DNA of 64,000 nucleotides from an uncultured Neisseriaceae bacterium (GCA_945267035.1 CALYOS010000001.1:1-64000), one strand, 5' to 3'; positions 1-9,572 are shown, counted from the stretch's first letter. The notes: generated by a model not told the origin, from the sequence alone. Translations and numbers: made by a program.

Positions 1-725
1 TATTGGCACTGGTGGCACTAAGCAGTTGTACACCACGGTTTGAGCCATTTGTGGGTATCACCTCGGGCAAAAACCGCGCCTATGCCGCACCGGTAGAAGC
101 GATAGAATACAATTATGAAAATGTATCTGGAGGCAGCATTGGTGGCGGCTGTATACCTAATACGCCGGAAGTGGATGATTATGATGTGGGCAAAAAACGC
201 TATGGCGGTGGCTCAACCTGTGGCGCAGCAGCTTTGCGGGCAAAATGGACGCCAGGGATGAGTATGCGCATTTCCTGGAAACTTCTACCTTATCCAGGTT
301 GGCGACCCAGAGGTTTAAAAGTGCCAGGTATGGTACTCGATCACGATCAATTAAATATTATTGACCAATATGATGAATTTTATTCCTCCGAAATACCGTT
401 ACCGCCGCCTCCTCCATCAGCCGGTGATGATTTTGGCAAGGTAGCGAATATTACGGTGCATTTCTTAGCATGTAACCAGATATTTATTACTTATGGCACC
501 GTAGAGGAAGGAAAAAATGAGGTGTACTGGAAACTGTTTGATGAAAGCCTGAAATTGTGTACGCCACGCCCCAGTGTTAAATCAATGGCAGATTACCGCA
601 AACATAAAGCCAAAATGGATGCGGTTAAGGCAGAACGAAAACAGCTGCCGCAAATTATCCTGCCGCGCTATATTAAGCAGTTAGAGGCAGAGGGTAAATT
701 GCCGCTAAGCAGCAGTAAAAAATAA
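1..725 (+). CDS. DUF3304-like T6SS immunity lipoprotein, copy A (5' end outside window)
   Basis: The gene is cut by the window edge. By comparison with copy B at 1336 only about 9 codons are missing. The visible start holds the lipobox LSSC, so the mature protein should be an outer-membrane or periplasmic lipoprotein. The core has a GGG-x-x-C segment followed by a W-x-PGM-x-x-x-x-W motif, then a proline run and a second Cys-containing strand (VHFLACNQ). This layout resembles DUF3304 lipoproteins, which neutralise Tle1-type phospholipase effectors. The ends of the protein are nearly identical to copy B. The centre (about residues 103-140) and a short patch near residues 177-193 differ strongly. 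A truncated effector N-terminus follows after 15 bases. The immunity role is inferred from position and family resemblance. Confidence 0.72.
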   Translation, partial: LALVALSSCTPRFEPFVGITSGKNRAYAAPVEAIEYNYENVSGGSIGGGCIPNTPEVDDYDVGKKRYGGGSTCGAAALRAKWTPGMSMRISWKLLPYPGWRPRGLKVPGMVLDHDQLNIIDQYDEFYSSEIPLPPPPPSAGDDFGKVANITVHFLACNQIFITYGTVEEGKNEVYWKLFDESLKLCTPRPSVKSMADYRKHKAKMDAVKAERKQLPQIILPRYIKQLEAEGKLPLSSSKK

Positions 726-1117
726 TGGAGGGAGAAGAAAATGGCTGATGAAAATGAGATCAATAAAGAAGAATCTGCTAATTCATTAACCCGGGATAGC
801 AGTAATCATGTTAGGGGAGATAAATATTCTTTATTTAATCGGCGGTCGCAAACAAATGCGGTGAATGTGCCCAACCCAGACAAAGACAAGGATCACAAAA
901 ACAAACAGCGCAAAAGCTGGGATGAAAAAAACGCGTTGGAAAAGGCAGCGAGTACAGTTGCTCGGGAGCTGAGAAAAGCCGCCAAAGGAGTAAAAGATGT
1001 CGGCAGGGAAATGAAACAAACAGGGCAGGAGCTGGAAGCGCTTGGAGAGAAAATCAAAGATAAGGTACAGGATGCGCTGGGAGAGATACTGCCGGGTAAA
1101 AATATCGAATTTAAATG
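1..1117 (+). repeat. Direct repeat, unit A (immunity gene plus effector 5' end)
   Basis: Aligned to unit B at a constant offset of 1363 bases with no net indels. Identity is very high in the first 280 bases and after about base 590. It is low across the middle of the immunity gene. The true left end lies before the window. The right end is sharp at 1117/2480. Confidence 0.92.
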
Positions 1118-1118
1118 A
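741..1118 (+). pseudogene. Truncated duplicate of the Tle1 effector N-terminus (125 codons)
   Basis: It begins with the same strong ribosome binding site (GGAGGGAG) and start as the full effector at 2104. The encoded protein matches the first 125 residues of that effector almost exactly (one visible change near residue 14). The match breaks exactly at the codon after FK: here TGA, in the full gene TGG. The fragment has no catalytic residues; it holds only the charged, helical N-terminal segment with an EKAA...REL...GREMK stretch. It is the 3' end of a 1.36 kb duplicated unit. It could still be translated as a stable small helical protein, or it may be a passive scar of recombination. Confidence 0.85.
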
Positions 1119-1335
1119 TCGCTTAATATAGCAAAATAGTATATTGGCATATGAATAACTCAATGATAAAATAACGATAATCAGTAAATATATCTTAATG
1201 ATTAATCAATATGTTTACATTGCCTAATTAGAGTAAAAAATGCTAATTTAAAGTCTAAAAATAACAGAATAAAAAAACTTAGTGATGTAGAAGCGGAAAA
1301 AACCAAACATCATCCATATCCCAAAGGATAGAGCA

Positions 1336-2088
1336 ATGAGTAAAACAAAAATTGGGTTAGCAATATTGGCACTGGTGGCACTAAGCAGTTGCACACCACG
1401 GTTTGAGCCCTTTGTGGGTATTACCTCGGGCAAAAACCGCACCTATGCCGCGCCGGTGGAAGCGATAGAATACAATTATGAAAATGTATCAGGAGGCAGC
1501 ATTGGTGGCGGCTGTATACCAGATACGCCAGGAGTAGATGATTATGATGTGGGCAAAAAACGCTATGGCGGCGGCTCAACCTGTGGCGCAGCAGCTTTGC
1601 GGGCAAAATGGACACCAGGAATGAGTATGCGTATATCGTGGGATCTTTTACCTTATCCAGGGTGGAGACCCAAAGTATTCAATGCATCAGGATTAACATT
1701 TGACCATGATCAAGTTAACATCATGAGAAATTATGATGAATACTATTCTTACGAAATACCATTGCCACCGCCACCGCCGTCAGCCGGTGATGATTTTGGT
1801 AAGGTAGCGAATATTACGGTGCATTTTTTACCATGCAACCAGATATTTATTACCTACGGTACCATAGAAGAAGCACGCAATTCAGTGCTCAGACAAATGT
1901 TTGATGAAAGCCAGAAGCTGTGTACGCCGCGCCCCAGTGTTAAATCAATGGCAGATTACCGCAAACATAAAGCCAAAATGGATGCGGTTAAAGCGGAGCG
2001 AAAACAGCTGCCACAGATTATTTTGCCACGCTATATTAAGCAGTTAGAGGCAGAGGGTAAATTGCCGCTAAGCAGCAGTAAAAAATAA
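1336..2088 (+). CDS. DUF3304-like T6SS immunity lipoprotein, copy B
   Basis: A 250-residue lipoprotein with a short signal peptide (MSKTK start, hydrophobic core, lipobox LSSC, lipidated Cys19). An AAGGA site precedes the ATG. Domain features: GGGSTCG near residue 80, W-x-PGMSMRISW at 92-102, a PLPPPPPS run near 142-149, and VHFLPCNQ near 162-169. The C-terminal 50 residues are Lys/Arg-rich and identical to copy A apart from silent changes. The effector start lies 15 bases after the stop, so immunity and toxin are co-transcribed. Family resemblance to DUF3304 and position predict that it blocks the downstream phospholipase in the periplasm. Residues about 103-140 and 177-193 are the only strongly divergent parts relative to copy A, which suggests they carry specificity. 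Confidence 0.75.
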   Translation: MSKTKIGLAILALVALSSCTPRFEPFVGITSGKNRTYAAPVEAIEYNYENVSGGSIGGGCIPDTPGVDDYDVGKKRYGGGSTCGAAALRAKWTPGMSMRISWDLLPYPGWRPKVFNASGLTFDHDQVNIMRNYDEYYSYEIPLPPPPPSAGDDFGKVANITVHFLPCNQIFITYGTIEEARNSVLRQMFDESQKLCTPRPSVKSMADYRKHKAKMDAVKAERKQLPQIILPRYIKQLEAEGKLPLSSSKK

Positions 2089-2480
2089 TGGAGGGAGAAG
2101 AAAATGGCTGATGAAAATGAGATTAATAAAGAAGAATCTGCTACTTCTTTAACCCGGGATAGCAGTAATCATGTCAGGGGAGATAAATATTCTTTATTTA
2201 ATCGGCGGTCGCAAACAAATGCGGTGAATGTGCCCAACCCAGACAAAGACAAGGATCACAAAAACAAACAGCGCAAAAGCTGGGATGAAAAAAACGCGTT
2301 GGAAAAGGCAGCGAGTACAGTTGCTCGGGAGCTGAGAAAAGCCGCCAAAGGAGTAAAAGATGTCGGCAGGGAAATGAAACAAACAGGGCAGGAGCTGGAA
2401 GCGCTTGGAGAGAAAATCAAAGATAAGGTACAGGATGCGCTGGGAGAGATACTGCCGGGTAAAAATATCGAATTTAAATG
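1364..2480 (+). repeat. Direct repeat, unit B
   Basis: Second copy of the 1363-base-period repeat. It contains most of immunity gene B and the first 125 codons of the full effector. The sequence continues into the rest of the effector at 2481, where unit A instead runs into a stop and a 217-base AT-rich spacer. Confidence 0.92.
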
Positions 2481-5400
2481 GCCGGTAACGCATAAGCCAA
2501 AAATCTTTCCAACCGAACCAGGTGGGCGTTTGCCGGCATCTATAGAGGAGATACAGAAAAATCGAGGCGATTGTTTTTATCAAGATCGCAATAAGGCAAA
2601 ACCCTGCCAGAAAATATTAAAAATCAGCTTTTTCTTTGATGGCACCAATAATCATGAAAAAGCGGATAAGGTGGTGAGTGGAGCTCAACCGCCGAGTGAA
2701 GATGAACTGAAAGCAAAACAGGATCCAGCACCACAGGCCAAAATGATTCAGGCATTTACCTATCCGCGCACCAGCAATGTGGCGCGGCTGTATCATGCCT
2801 GTATGGGGGCGGGTGGAGCTCCGAGTGAAAATAATTTTGATCCAATTATGATCGAAAATGGCTGGTTTCGGCACTATATACAAGGGGTAGGGACACGGTT
2901 TGAAGAAATTGGCGATTTAAATCCCGGTTTTGCCGGCGAGGCATTCGCCCGCTATGGACAGGCAAGAATTTGTTGGGCACTGACGCGCTTGTGTCATACC
3001 TTGGGCATGTGTAAGGTTTACAATGAAAAAACCTTAGACTTGGCTGAGGCGCAACAAATGATTAAGAGCATGGATTCGCCCATTGGGCGGAAAGAGCAGC
3101 TGGATCAATTTATCGATGCCTTGGTAGAGGCTCCTGGTAATCAGCCGCAGCCACAAGCGATTAAGCTATATGTGGTCGGCTTTTCACGCGGGGCGGCCGA
3201 AGGTCGGACTTTTATCAACTGGTTGCTGGATTATCTGCTGGAGCGGCCGGAAAATGCTCAAGCAAAAGAGCAACTGGAACAATTAATGCAGCAGCGCGCG
3301 GAACAGCGCGCCAAGCTGCGGAAATATTATCGCGACTACCCAAGCAAAGAAACCGAAGCGATAGAACAAGCTAAAAAACAAGAAGAAGAGGCAAATGGGG
3401 GGCCAACCAAAAAAAAGGCAAAGAAGGAGGATTCATCTGAAGAGGATAGTTCGCAGCAAGATGACAATACACAGCAAAATGCCAGTACACAACAAAATGC
3501 CAGTACACAACAAAATGCCAGTACACAACAAGATGCGAATGCACAGCAAGGTGCCAGTACACAGCAAGGTGCCGATGCACAACAGGATAAACAGGGTAAT
3601 GCGGGCAAGCCGGAGTTTATTTATCTTAAGCTAAGAGGCATTCCCATTACGGTAGAGATGTCGGGTTTATTTGATACTGTTGCCAATGTGGGGATGTCGC
3701 CGCTAGTCTCCATGATCAGTGGGCATTTTAGCTGGGCACATGGCACCATGTCGCTGGAGCGTGCAGCGGCAGCGCGTTTTGTTAAAAGCTGCTATCACTT
3801 TGTTGCCGGACATGAGCAACGAAAAAGTTTTTCGGTGGAAAGCATTTGTATTGATGGTGGCTATCCGTATGGTGGTGGCAGCGAGTTTCGCGAATATACT
3901 TATCCAGGGGTGCATGCGGATGTTGGCGGTGGCTATCCTCCTGGAGAGCAATTTAAAAGTAATTTTGGTATGGGGCATGTGGTGGCACAGGTGGCATTGC
4001 ATGATATGTATGCACGCTGCTGGGAGCATGGTATGCCCATGCAGATTTGGGCTAAGCAGCCGGATTTATTTGAAGAAATGGAGAGAAAGCCAAAGTTTCA
4101 GCTGAAAAATTATGAAATAATGAATAATGACACTTTAGAAGAATTTAAAACTCAAACTGAAATGGTTACGCGCTTTAATGCCTGGCGCGATATCTCGATT
4201 ACGGATAATTTGGATCAGAATTTACGCCAGCAGGTGCATCATATTACCGCCTGGCGGATTTTGCGCTGGGTAAGGAAAGGAGTGCGTGGCTATGCCGACT
4301 TTCTGGGTTTGAAAATTAAAAGGGATACGGGCACAGCGGGCGAGAAAGAGAAATATGAACAGGTATCAGCGCGCGAAAAGATTATTCGGCAGGGGCGCAG
4401 TCAGGCAAATGAAGAAGCGCGAGCGAAGAATGGTGGTGGCAGCTTGCCGCCTATAGAGCAGCCGGATCTGACTAAAGATGATCAACTATGGCAGCAGGCG
4501 GGCTTAGGCAATATTCCGCCGGAAAAGCGCGGTGAATTTTTAAAAGGTATGATCAATAAAAATTATGACCCGCGCAATGATGGTTGGGATATGCTGGAAA
4601 GTGCCAAGGAATTCAACGCTGATTATTTGCATTTTTTCCGATTTGAATCCTTTTTATCGTTGGGCTTTTGGTTAAAAGCCTTTGCCGGCAGTGTGTATAT
4701 GCTAAATAATGAGGATGAAGCCGCCGAATTTAAGGATATTCACGATAAAGGGACGGCATTATATTTTGGTAAAGAGAAAAAAAAGCCCACACCGGCGATA
4801 CCATTGCCGCCTAGTCAGGATGATGGCTTTAAAGATGATCCTGTCAGTGTGGAAATTCAAACTGCGCAAAAGGGACAAACTACACCAACAGCGCAAGTGT
4901 CCAATGCACCAGTGCCAAATACGCCGCCATTCGCACCGAAATCAACAGAGAGTGATTCATCGCTAAAAGAGATGATTAAGGACGCCGATCTGGGCAGTTT
5001 GATTACTGGGATCGGTATTGATGTACTCAACCGCAAAATGGAGCGCATCAAGGCAGCCCAGCAAGCAGCAATAGAGGGTAAAAAACTGAAAAAACCAAAA
5101 CTCAAAGATGCGATTGCGTTGGGACAGGATATTTGGAAACGGCTTAAAACGAAAGATACCAGTGAAATACAGAAATTGCTCATACGGATTAAAAAAAGCC
5201 CCGAAGGATATAAACCTGATTTTCCGGCAGTGACGCAATTGTTTGATGAGCAAATACATGATTCGCGCGCTAAATATATGCATACCTTGCTTGGTGATCG
5301 TGAGCCATTTACCAGCTATTTTGCCCATCGGTTGATATATAGTGGTTCGTTTTCCAATAAGCCGCTCACGCCACTGATGTTGCAGAATAATCTTGTTGGA

Positions 5401-6651
5401 CTAGTTGGTATTACTCGTAGTGCCTATATGTCAATACGGTATGGTAATCCGGCGTATATTTTACTGGGTTTAAATAATCCTGAATTGTTTGTCACCGATG
5501 CTGATCGCAAGTTTTTGGCGGAGCTGACGGATGGTATCGATGCAGTTGTCATTGATCCGGATACCGGCAAGGTGATAATGAATGGCAAAAATGTCAAAAA
5601 TTTAGTTGACTTATACAAAAAAGCGCAAAAAACCATTGAGCAGCTGCAAGAATCACTTAACCAAGCGCAGGAATGGAAGAAAGACGATTTTATCGAGACG
5701 ATAAAAAACGAAATTGTTCAGAACGGCGATGAAACCATTAAAAATCTGGAACAAATCAGAGAATTATTAGCACAACAAAAAGAGGAATTGGCCAAACTTA
5801 AAGAAGCGGTTTTAGCCCATGCCGCTTCTAAAGCCGAGATGGAAAGTGCGGCAGCGGCAGATGAAGCCAATGCTGCTACCGCAGAAGCAGGCGGTGCTGA
5901 AACGGCGGCGAATGCGGAAGATGAGATTGATAGCTTGTTGAAAAAGGTGGATGAAGAAATACAGCAATTACAACAGGCTCTGCAGCCAGTGAAACAAAGT
6001 GGGGCAGCCGCTACGCCAGCGCAAGTACAAAATTTGCTACGGCAGTTGGATATGGCTCCGGCTGACAGTGTCCGACAATCTCTGCTGAATTTGTCTGCTA
6101 CAGAACGGATACCATTAGCTGGCAATATGGGGCTGGGAGAAAGTTTGCCGATCGATGGGTTGGCGCAAGCTGGTGAAACAGTGGCAAATGTCAATGCTCA
6201 GCTTGGAGCGATAGCGAATAATCAAGTGCATTTATTGCCGACGCAGCAGCCATTTGCAGATATCAATCCGCAATCCATGGCTGAGTATTTACGGGCACAA
6301 ATTAGTCAATATCAGCATCAATTGCATCAACAAACGGCCAATACGCTGACAATGTTACAAAATGGGGTAGATGACCCACAATCGCTGGCTCAGGCTTTTT
6401 ATCGCAATGCTCAGGGAGATATTGCGGATCAGGCAGTAACTAATATTAGTAGAACCACTTTGGATACCTTGGGCTTGTCGGAACTGGAATTGAATGAGTT
6501 TCTACCAGAAAATATTGCTAATCGTAGTCAGACGGAAATTGCGCAACTAATAGAGCAATTGCGCAGTGGAGATATTCCGACTGAATTGCGCTCTTTACCC
6601 TCACATCGTTTACAACTAATGGCTAAGGTGTTGGAATGCTGGATAGGATAG
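2104..6651 (+). CDS. Large Tle1-family (DUF2235) T6SS phospholipase effector
   Basis: A 1515-residue protein with no signal peptide. The alpha/beta-hydrolase domain starts at FFFDGTNN (Asp about 179). The nucleophile elbow GFSRG places Ser361. GLFDTV (Asp524) and HADVGGGY (His604) complete a Ser-Asp-His triad typical of DUF2235/Tle1 lipases that cleave membrane phospholipids in the target periplasm. A Glu/Lys-rich and Gln/Asn/Ala/Ser/Thr repeat insertion lies at about 440-500, between nucleophile and acid. About 700 residues follow the lipase core, including an IHDSRA motif near 1053, a short hydrophobic stretch, and predicted coiled coils near 1170-1310. It is much longer than typical Tle1 proteins. 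Upstream are the two immunity genes; vgrG follows after 488 bases. Delivery on VgrG is inferred. The adaptor gene nearby is broken. Confidence 0.85.
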   Translation: MADENEINKEESATSLTRDSSNHVRGDKYSLFNRRSQTNAVNVPNPDKDKDHKNKQRKSWDEKNALEKAASTVARELRKAAKGVKDVGREMKQTGQELEALGEKIKDKVQDALGEILPGKNIEFKWPVTHKPKIFPTEPGGRLPASIEEIQKNRGDCFYQDRNKAKPCQKILKISFFFDGTNNHEKADKVVSGAQPPSEDELKAKQDPAPQAKMIQAFTYPRTSNVARLYHACMGAGGAPSENNFDPIMIENGWFRHYIQGVGTRFEEIGDLNPGFAGEAFARYGQARICWALTRLCHTLGMCKVYNEKTLDLAEAQQMIKSMDSPIGRKEQLDQFIDALVEAPGNQPQPQAIKLYVVGFSRGAAEGRTFINWLLDYLLERPENAQAKEQLEQLMQQRAEQRAKLRKYYRDYPSKETEAIEQAKKQEEEANGGPTKKKAKKEDSSEEDSSQQDDNTQQNASTQQNASTQQNASTQQDANAQQGASTQQGADAQQDKQGNAGKPEFIYLKLRGIPITVEMSGLFDTVANVGMSPLVSMISGHFSWAHGTMSLERAAAARFVKSCYHFVAGHEQRKSFSVESICIDGGYPYGGGSEFREYTYPGVHADVGGGYPPGEQFKSNFGMGHVVAQVALHDMYARCWEHGMPMQIWAKQPDLFEEMERKPKFQLKNYEIMNNDTLEEFKTQTEMVTRFNAWRDISITDNLDQNLRQQVHHITAWRILRWVRKGVRGYADFLGLKIKRDTGTAGEKEKYEQVSAREKIIRQGRSQANEEARAKNGGGSLPPIEQPDLTKDDQLWQQAGLGNIPPEKRGEFLKGMINKNYDPRNDGWDMLESAKEFNADYLHFFRFESFLSLGFWLKAFAGSVYMLNNEDEAAEFKDIHDKGTALYFGKEKKKPTPAIPLPPSQDDGFKDDPVSVEIQTAQKGQTTPTAQVSNAPVPNTPPFAPKSTESDSSLKEMIKDADLGSLITGIGIDVLNRKMERIKAAQQAAIEGKKLKKPKLKDAIALGQDIWKRLKTKDTSEIQKLLIRIKKSPEGYKPDFPAVTQLFDEQIHDSRAKYMHTLLGDREPFTSYFAHRLIYSGSFSNKPLTPLMLQNNLVGLVGITRSAYMSIRYGNPAYILLGLNNPELFVTDADRKFLAELTDGIDAVVIDPDTGKVIMNGKNVKNLVDLYKKAQKTIEQLQESLNQAQEWKKDDFIETIKNEIVQNGDETIKNLEQIRELLAQQKEELAKLKEAVLAHAASKAEMESAAAADEANAATAEAGGAETAANAEDEIDSLLKKVDEEIQQLQQALQPVKQSGAAATPAQVQNLLRQLDMAPADSVRQSLLNLSATERIPLAGNMGLGESLPIDGLAQAGETVANVNAQLGAIANNQVHLLPTQQPFADINPQSMAEYLRAQISQYQHQLHQQTANTLTMLQNGVDDPQSLAQAFYRNAQGDIADQAVTNISRTTLDTLGLSELELNEFLPENIANRSQTEIAQLIEQLRSGDIPTELRSLPSHRLQLMAKVLECWIG
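3468..3590 (+). repeat. 18-bp tandem repeat coding QQ-N/D/G-A-S/N/D-T/A hexapeptides
   Basis: About seven imperfect 18-base units sit inside the effector gene. They encode repeats of the QQNAST type, in frame, between the catalytic Ser and Asp. The three central units are nearly identical, which indicates recent slippage. The unit length keeps the reading frame, so copy number can vary without killing the gene. Confidence 0.9.
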
Positions 6652-7139
6652 ATTTTGCTTTGCAGGGATCTGGATAGAGTGGGGTAAAGATTAATTTATG
6701 CCATATTCATCATGAAAACTGCTATATAGAATGAATATATGTACGAATTTATAACGAATTTCATCTTAAAGTTAGATTAATGTTAAATAATTGTGATATT
6801 TTGTTATAAAATTAACCAAATTAGTTATATTATTTGGTATTATTTACATATGTATTGATTTATTAAGTTTGCCGAAGTTCATTATTATGTACGCGGGCTT
6901 GAATCTGGCTATGCGGACAGGGTGTTTAACAACCTTGGATTAATTGGTTTAATTAGCGCAAGTTAATAAGGCTAATAGTATCTGGAGAAACGAATCGAGA
7001 ACCAGTGGCTTATTTAATCTGATGTTTAGAAATTGGAAAAAAAGGGCTAGGCAGATTTAGAGAGTGATTTTGCTTGGCTAATAATATTATTGCCTGATGG
7101 TTATGCAAATCCTAAAGAGTTTGTTAATAAGGGGTGGTT
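6652..7139 (+). other. 488-base AT-rich spacer with a possible coding remnant
   Basis: There is no intact gene between the effector and vgrG. A start-less open stretch at 6859-6966 reads as protein-like sequence (FAEVHYYVRGLESGYADRV..., about 35 codons) ending in TAA. It may be the tail of a lost effector or accessory gene. The rest is AT-rich and may hold the vgrG promoter, but I see no convincing -35/-10 pair. Confidence 0.45.
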
Positions 7140-9569
7140 ATGCAGCAGCGCTATTATCTGAAACTAAATCCCATACTGGCTGATTATGACCAGTTTTCAG
7201 TACGCTCATTTAATTTAGAAGAGAAGCTGGATGATTATTATGTTCTCCAGCTTGATGCAACCCATATTGCTGCCGATTTGCCTTTAGAATATTTCATTAA
7301 TCAACGGGTCACATTTGAAATGATAGCGGATATTGATTGGAGTGAATCAATACCCATATCGCTACAGGAATTGGATGATTCGGATAATAAACGTTGGCAT
7401 GGTCTGATTCAGAGTGTGGAACAATTGGCGAGCAGTGCAGATGAAACTTGTTACCGCTTTACTGTGGTACCGAGACTGGCATTGCTTGATCGCATCACCA
7501 CCACTCGCCTGTTTCAGCACGAAACAGCTTTAAGTATTGTAGAAAAAATACTGCGTCACCATGGCTTTGGCAGTGAAGATTTTCGTCTTAACACGGTCCG
7601 CACGCTGCCACGCTATGAGCATCGAATGCAATATCGTGAAACTGATTATGCATTTATTAAACGGGTGTTGGCGCGCGAAGGTTTATGGTTTAGTTTTATT
7701 CAGACTAGTGTGAATGAAATTTTTTCGGTTGCGGATGATGTAAGTCAGTATATTCAGCTTAAACAGCAATCTTTACCATTTAAACCTCATGGTGGATTGG
7801 AAAGTGGGCAGGAGGATGTGCAAAGCAATCTGGAAGCGCAACTGGCTTATGATATTAACGCGACTGCATTAGGGAAAAAACAAGATCTTCAGCAACAGCT
7901 ATGGCAAGGGCTGTCTAGCAAGTTTTCGGTTTCTGAATTTCATGTACGTTATCAATCTCAGTATGAAAGCGTACGGGTTAAAGATTATAACTACCGCGAT
8001 GCCAATAATAGTTTGGTCGGCAAATCAGGATTTAATGAGCAAGAGCCGGCAACATTTGGTCAACCCTATATTTATGGTTTTTTTCATCATAAGGATGCTA
8101 CTCAAGCACAGGAATATGCCCGAATTTTGCATGAACATTCGTCCTCTCGTCATATTTTAGCGACGGGAAAAAGCAATGTTCATGGCTTTTCACCTGGCTG
8201 TACTTTGGGTTTTAGTTCTGAGGCCAGAATTGGCAATATTCGCCAATGGTTGCTAGTAAGTGTGGTGCATTCCGGCGGGCGCGATAAAGATTACATGAAT
8301 AATTTTAGCGCGATCCCTGCTAACAGTCAGTGGCGGCCAGAACCGATTAAACACCCGATCATTGATGGAACTTTACCCGGCACCATCTGTGATGCTGGGC
8401 AGGGTCCCTATGCATGGGTGGATGAAATGGGACGCTATATTGTTAAATTCAATCTGGATATGGATAGTTGGCAGCCTGGGGGAGAAAGTCGGCCGATCCG
8501 TTTGGCTAAGCCCTATGCAGGTGGTCAGTATGGTCAGCATTTTCCTTTGCATGTTGGTACAGAGGTGCAACTGGCGTTTCAAAATGGAGACCCTGATAGA
8601 CCCTATATTGTTGGGGTTTTACATAGTAGCACGGCTCCGGATCACATTCCGAATACATGGCGTACGCGAAATGTTATTCGTACTTGGGCCAATAATAAAA
8701 TACGGATGGAAGACTTGAGTGGCCAAGAGCATATTAAGATGGCTACGGAGTATCATAAAACTCAATTGAATTTAGGACATTTGGTTGACAGTGGGCGGGA
8801 CATGCGCGGTGAAGGGTTTGAACTGCGAACTGACGGTTGGGGAGCTTTACGCTCAGCACGTGCTCTATATCTGACTACGGAAGATCAAATGGCAGCCGGT
8901 GGCATGCAATTGGATCGTAATGTGGCGATTAAAGAAATAAACGGCGCCGTAGATCAGGCTGCTCATTTGGCTGATGTGACTGCAAAGCATACCACTTTAA
9001 AACCCAATCTGGATACGCTCACTGATTTAGGTGAATGTTGTGTGGATCTGGAACAACCAGTGATATTGACCAGTGCGGTGGCGGGTTTGGCACAAGTTTC
9101 GCCTAAATCGATTTTAAATAGTGTGGGTGAAGATATTCACCAGCAAGCAGGAAAGGATATTTTTACTGGAGCGGGAGAAAGTATAACGCAAACCGCAGTG
9201 AAGTCAGTTCAGGTAGTAGCACAAACTGAAGATCTAAATTTGATTGCTGGTAAAAAAGCTGCACGACTGGCTTCACACGGAGATGTGGTGGAGATTACCG
9301 CTGCGAAAAAAATAGCGGTGCAATCAGTGGGTGATGAAATACTGATCAATGCCAAAAGTGGTATTAAACTGGCCAGTGGAGGAGCCTATATTGAAATCAA
9401 GGGAGGCAAAATAAGCCTGTATAGCCCAGGACCAATAGAATATAAAGGCAATCATCAATTTCAGGGTCCTCAGGGCGGAAATTTCCCTTTACCGCCATTG
9501 CCCGCTTCGGTTTGTCTGGAGTGTTTGCGCAAGGCTCGTGCGCAAGGTGTTGGCATCGTGGAAAGATAA
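7140..9569 (+). CDS. vgrG: VgrG, T6SS tip spike protein
   Basis: An 809-residue VgrG. The N-terminal half has the gp27-like fold signature (LALLDRITTTRLFQ near 115, YRETDYAFIKRVLAREGLWF near 165). A gp5-like OB-fold region follows (GQGPYAWVDEMGRYIVKF, VGTEVQLAFQNGDPDRPYIVG near 420-500). The C-terminal third is a beta-rich repeat region of DUF2345 type (SVGEDIHQQAGKD... to GGKISLYSPGPIEYKG). VgrG trimers cap the Hcp tube and carry effectors. ATG 7140 is chosen over the GTG two codons upstream because AAGGGG lies at a good distance. No C-terminal enzyme domain is fused. The adaptor gene starts 3 bases after the stop. The 488-base gap from the effector suggests its own promoter. Confidence 0.95.
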   Translation: MQQRYYLKLNPILADYDQFSVRSFNLEEKLDDYYVLQLDATHIAADLPLEYFINQRVTFEMIADIDWSESIPISLQELDDSDNKRWHGLIQSVEQLASSADETCYRFTVVPRLALLDRITTTRLFQHETALSIVEKILRHHGFGSEDFRLNTVRTLPRYEHRMQYRETDYAFIKRVLAREGLWFSFIQTSVNEIFSVADDVSQYIQLKQQSLPFKPHGGLESGQEDVQSNLEAQLAYDINATALGKKQDLQQQLWQGLSSKFSVSEFHVRYQSQYESVRVKDYNYRDANNSLVGKSGFNEQEPATFGQPYIYGFFHHKDATQAQEYARILHEHSSSRHILATGKSNVHGFSPGCTLGFSSEARIGNIRQWLLVSVVHSGGRDKDYMNNFSAIPANSQWRPEPIKHPIIDGTLPGTICDAGQGPYAWVDEMGRYIVKFNLDMDSWQPGGESRPIRLAKPYAGGQYGQHFPLHVGTEVQLAFQNGDPDRPYIVGVLHSSTAPDHIPNTWRTRNVIRTWANNKIRMEDLSGQEHIKMATEYHKTQLNLGHLVDSGRDMRGEGFELRTDGWGALRSARALYLTTEDQMAAGGMQLDRNVAIKEINGAVDQAAHLADVTAKHTTLKPNLDTLTDLGECCVDLEQPVILTSAVAGLAQVSPKSILNSVGEDIHQQAGKDIFTGAGESITQTAVKSVQVVAQTEDLNLIAGKKAARLASHGDVVEITAAKKIAVQSVGDEILINAKSGIKLASGGAYIEIKGGKISLYSPGPIEYKGNHQFQGPQGGNFPLPPLPASVCLECLRKARAQGVGIVER

Positions 9570-9572
9570 AAG

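Noticed and set aside
3336..3634. Cys- or His-rich open frames on both strands over the effector's repeat region
   Set aside because: They are produced by the 18-bp repeat read in other frames and have no start signals of their own.
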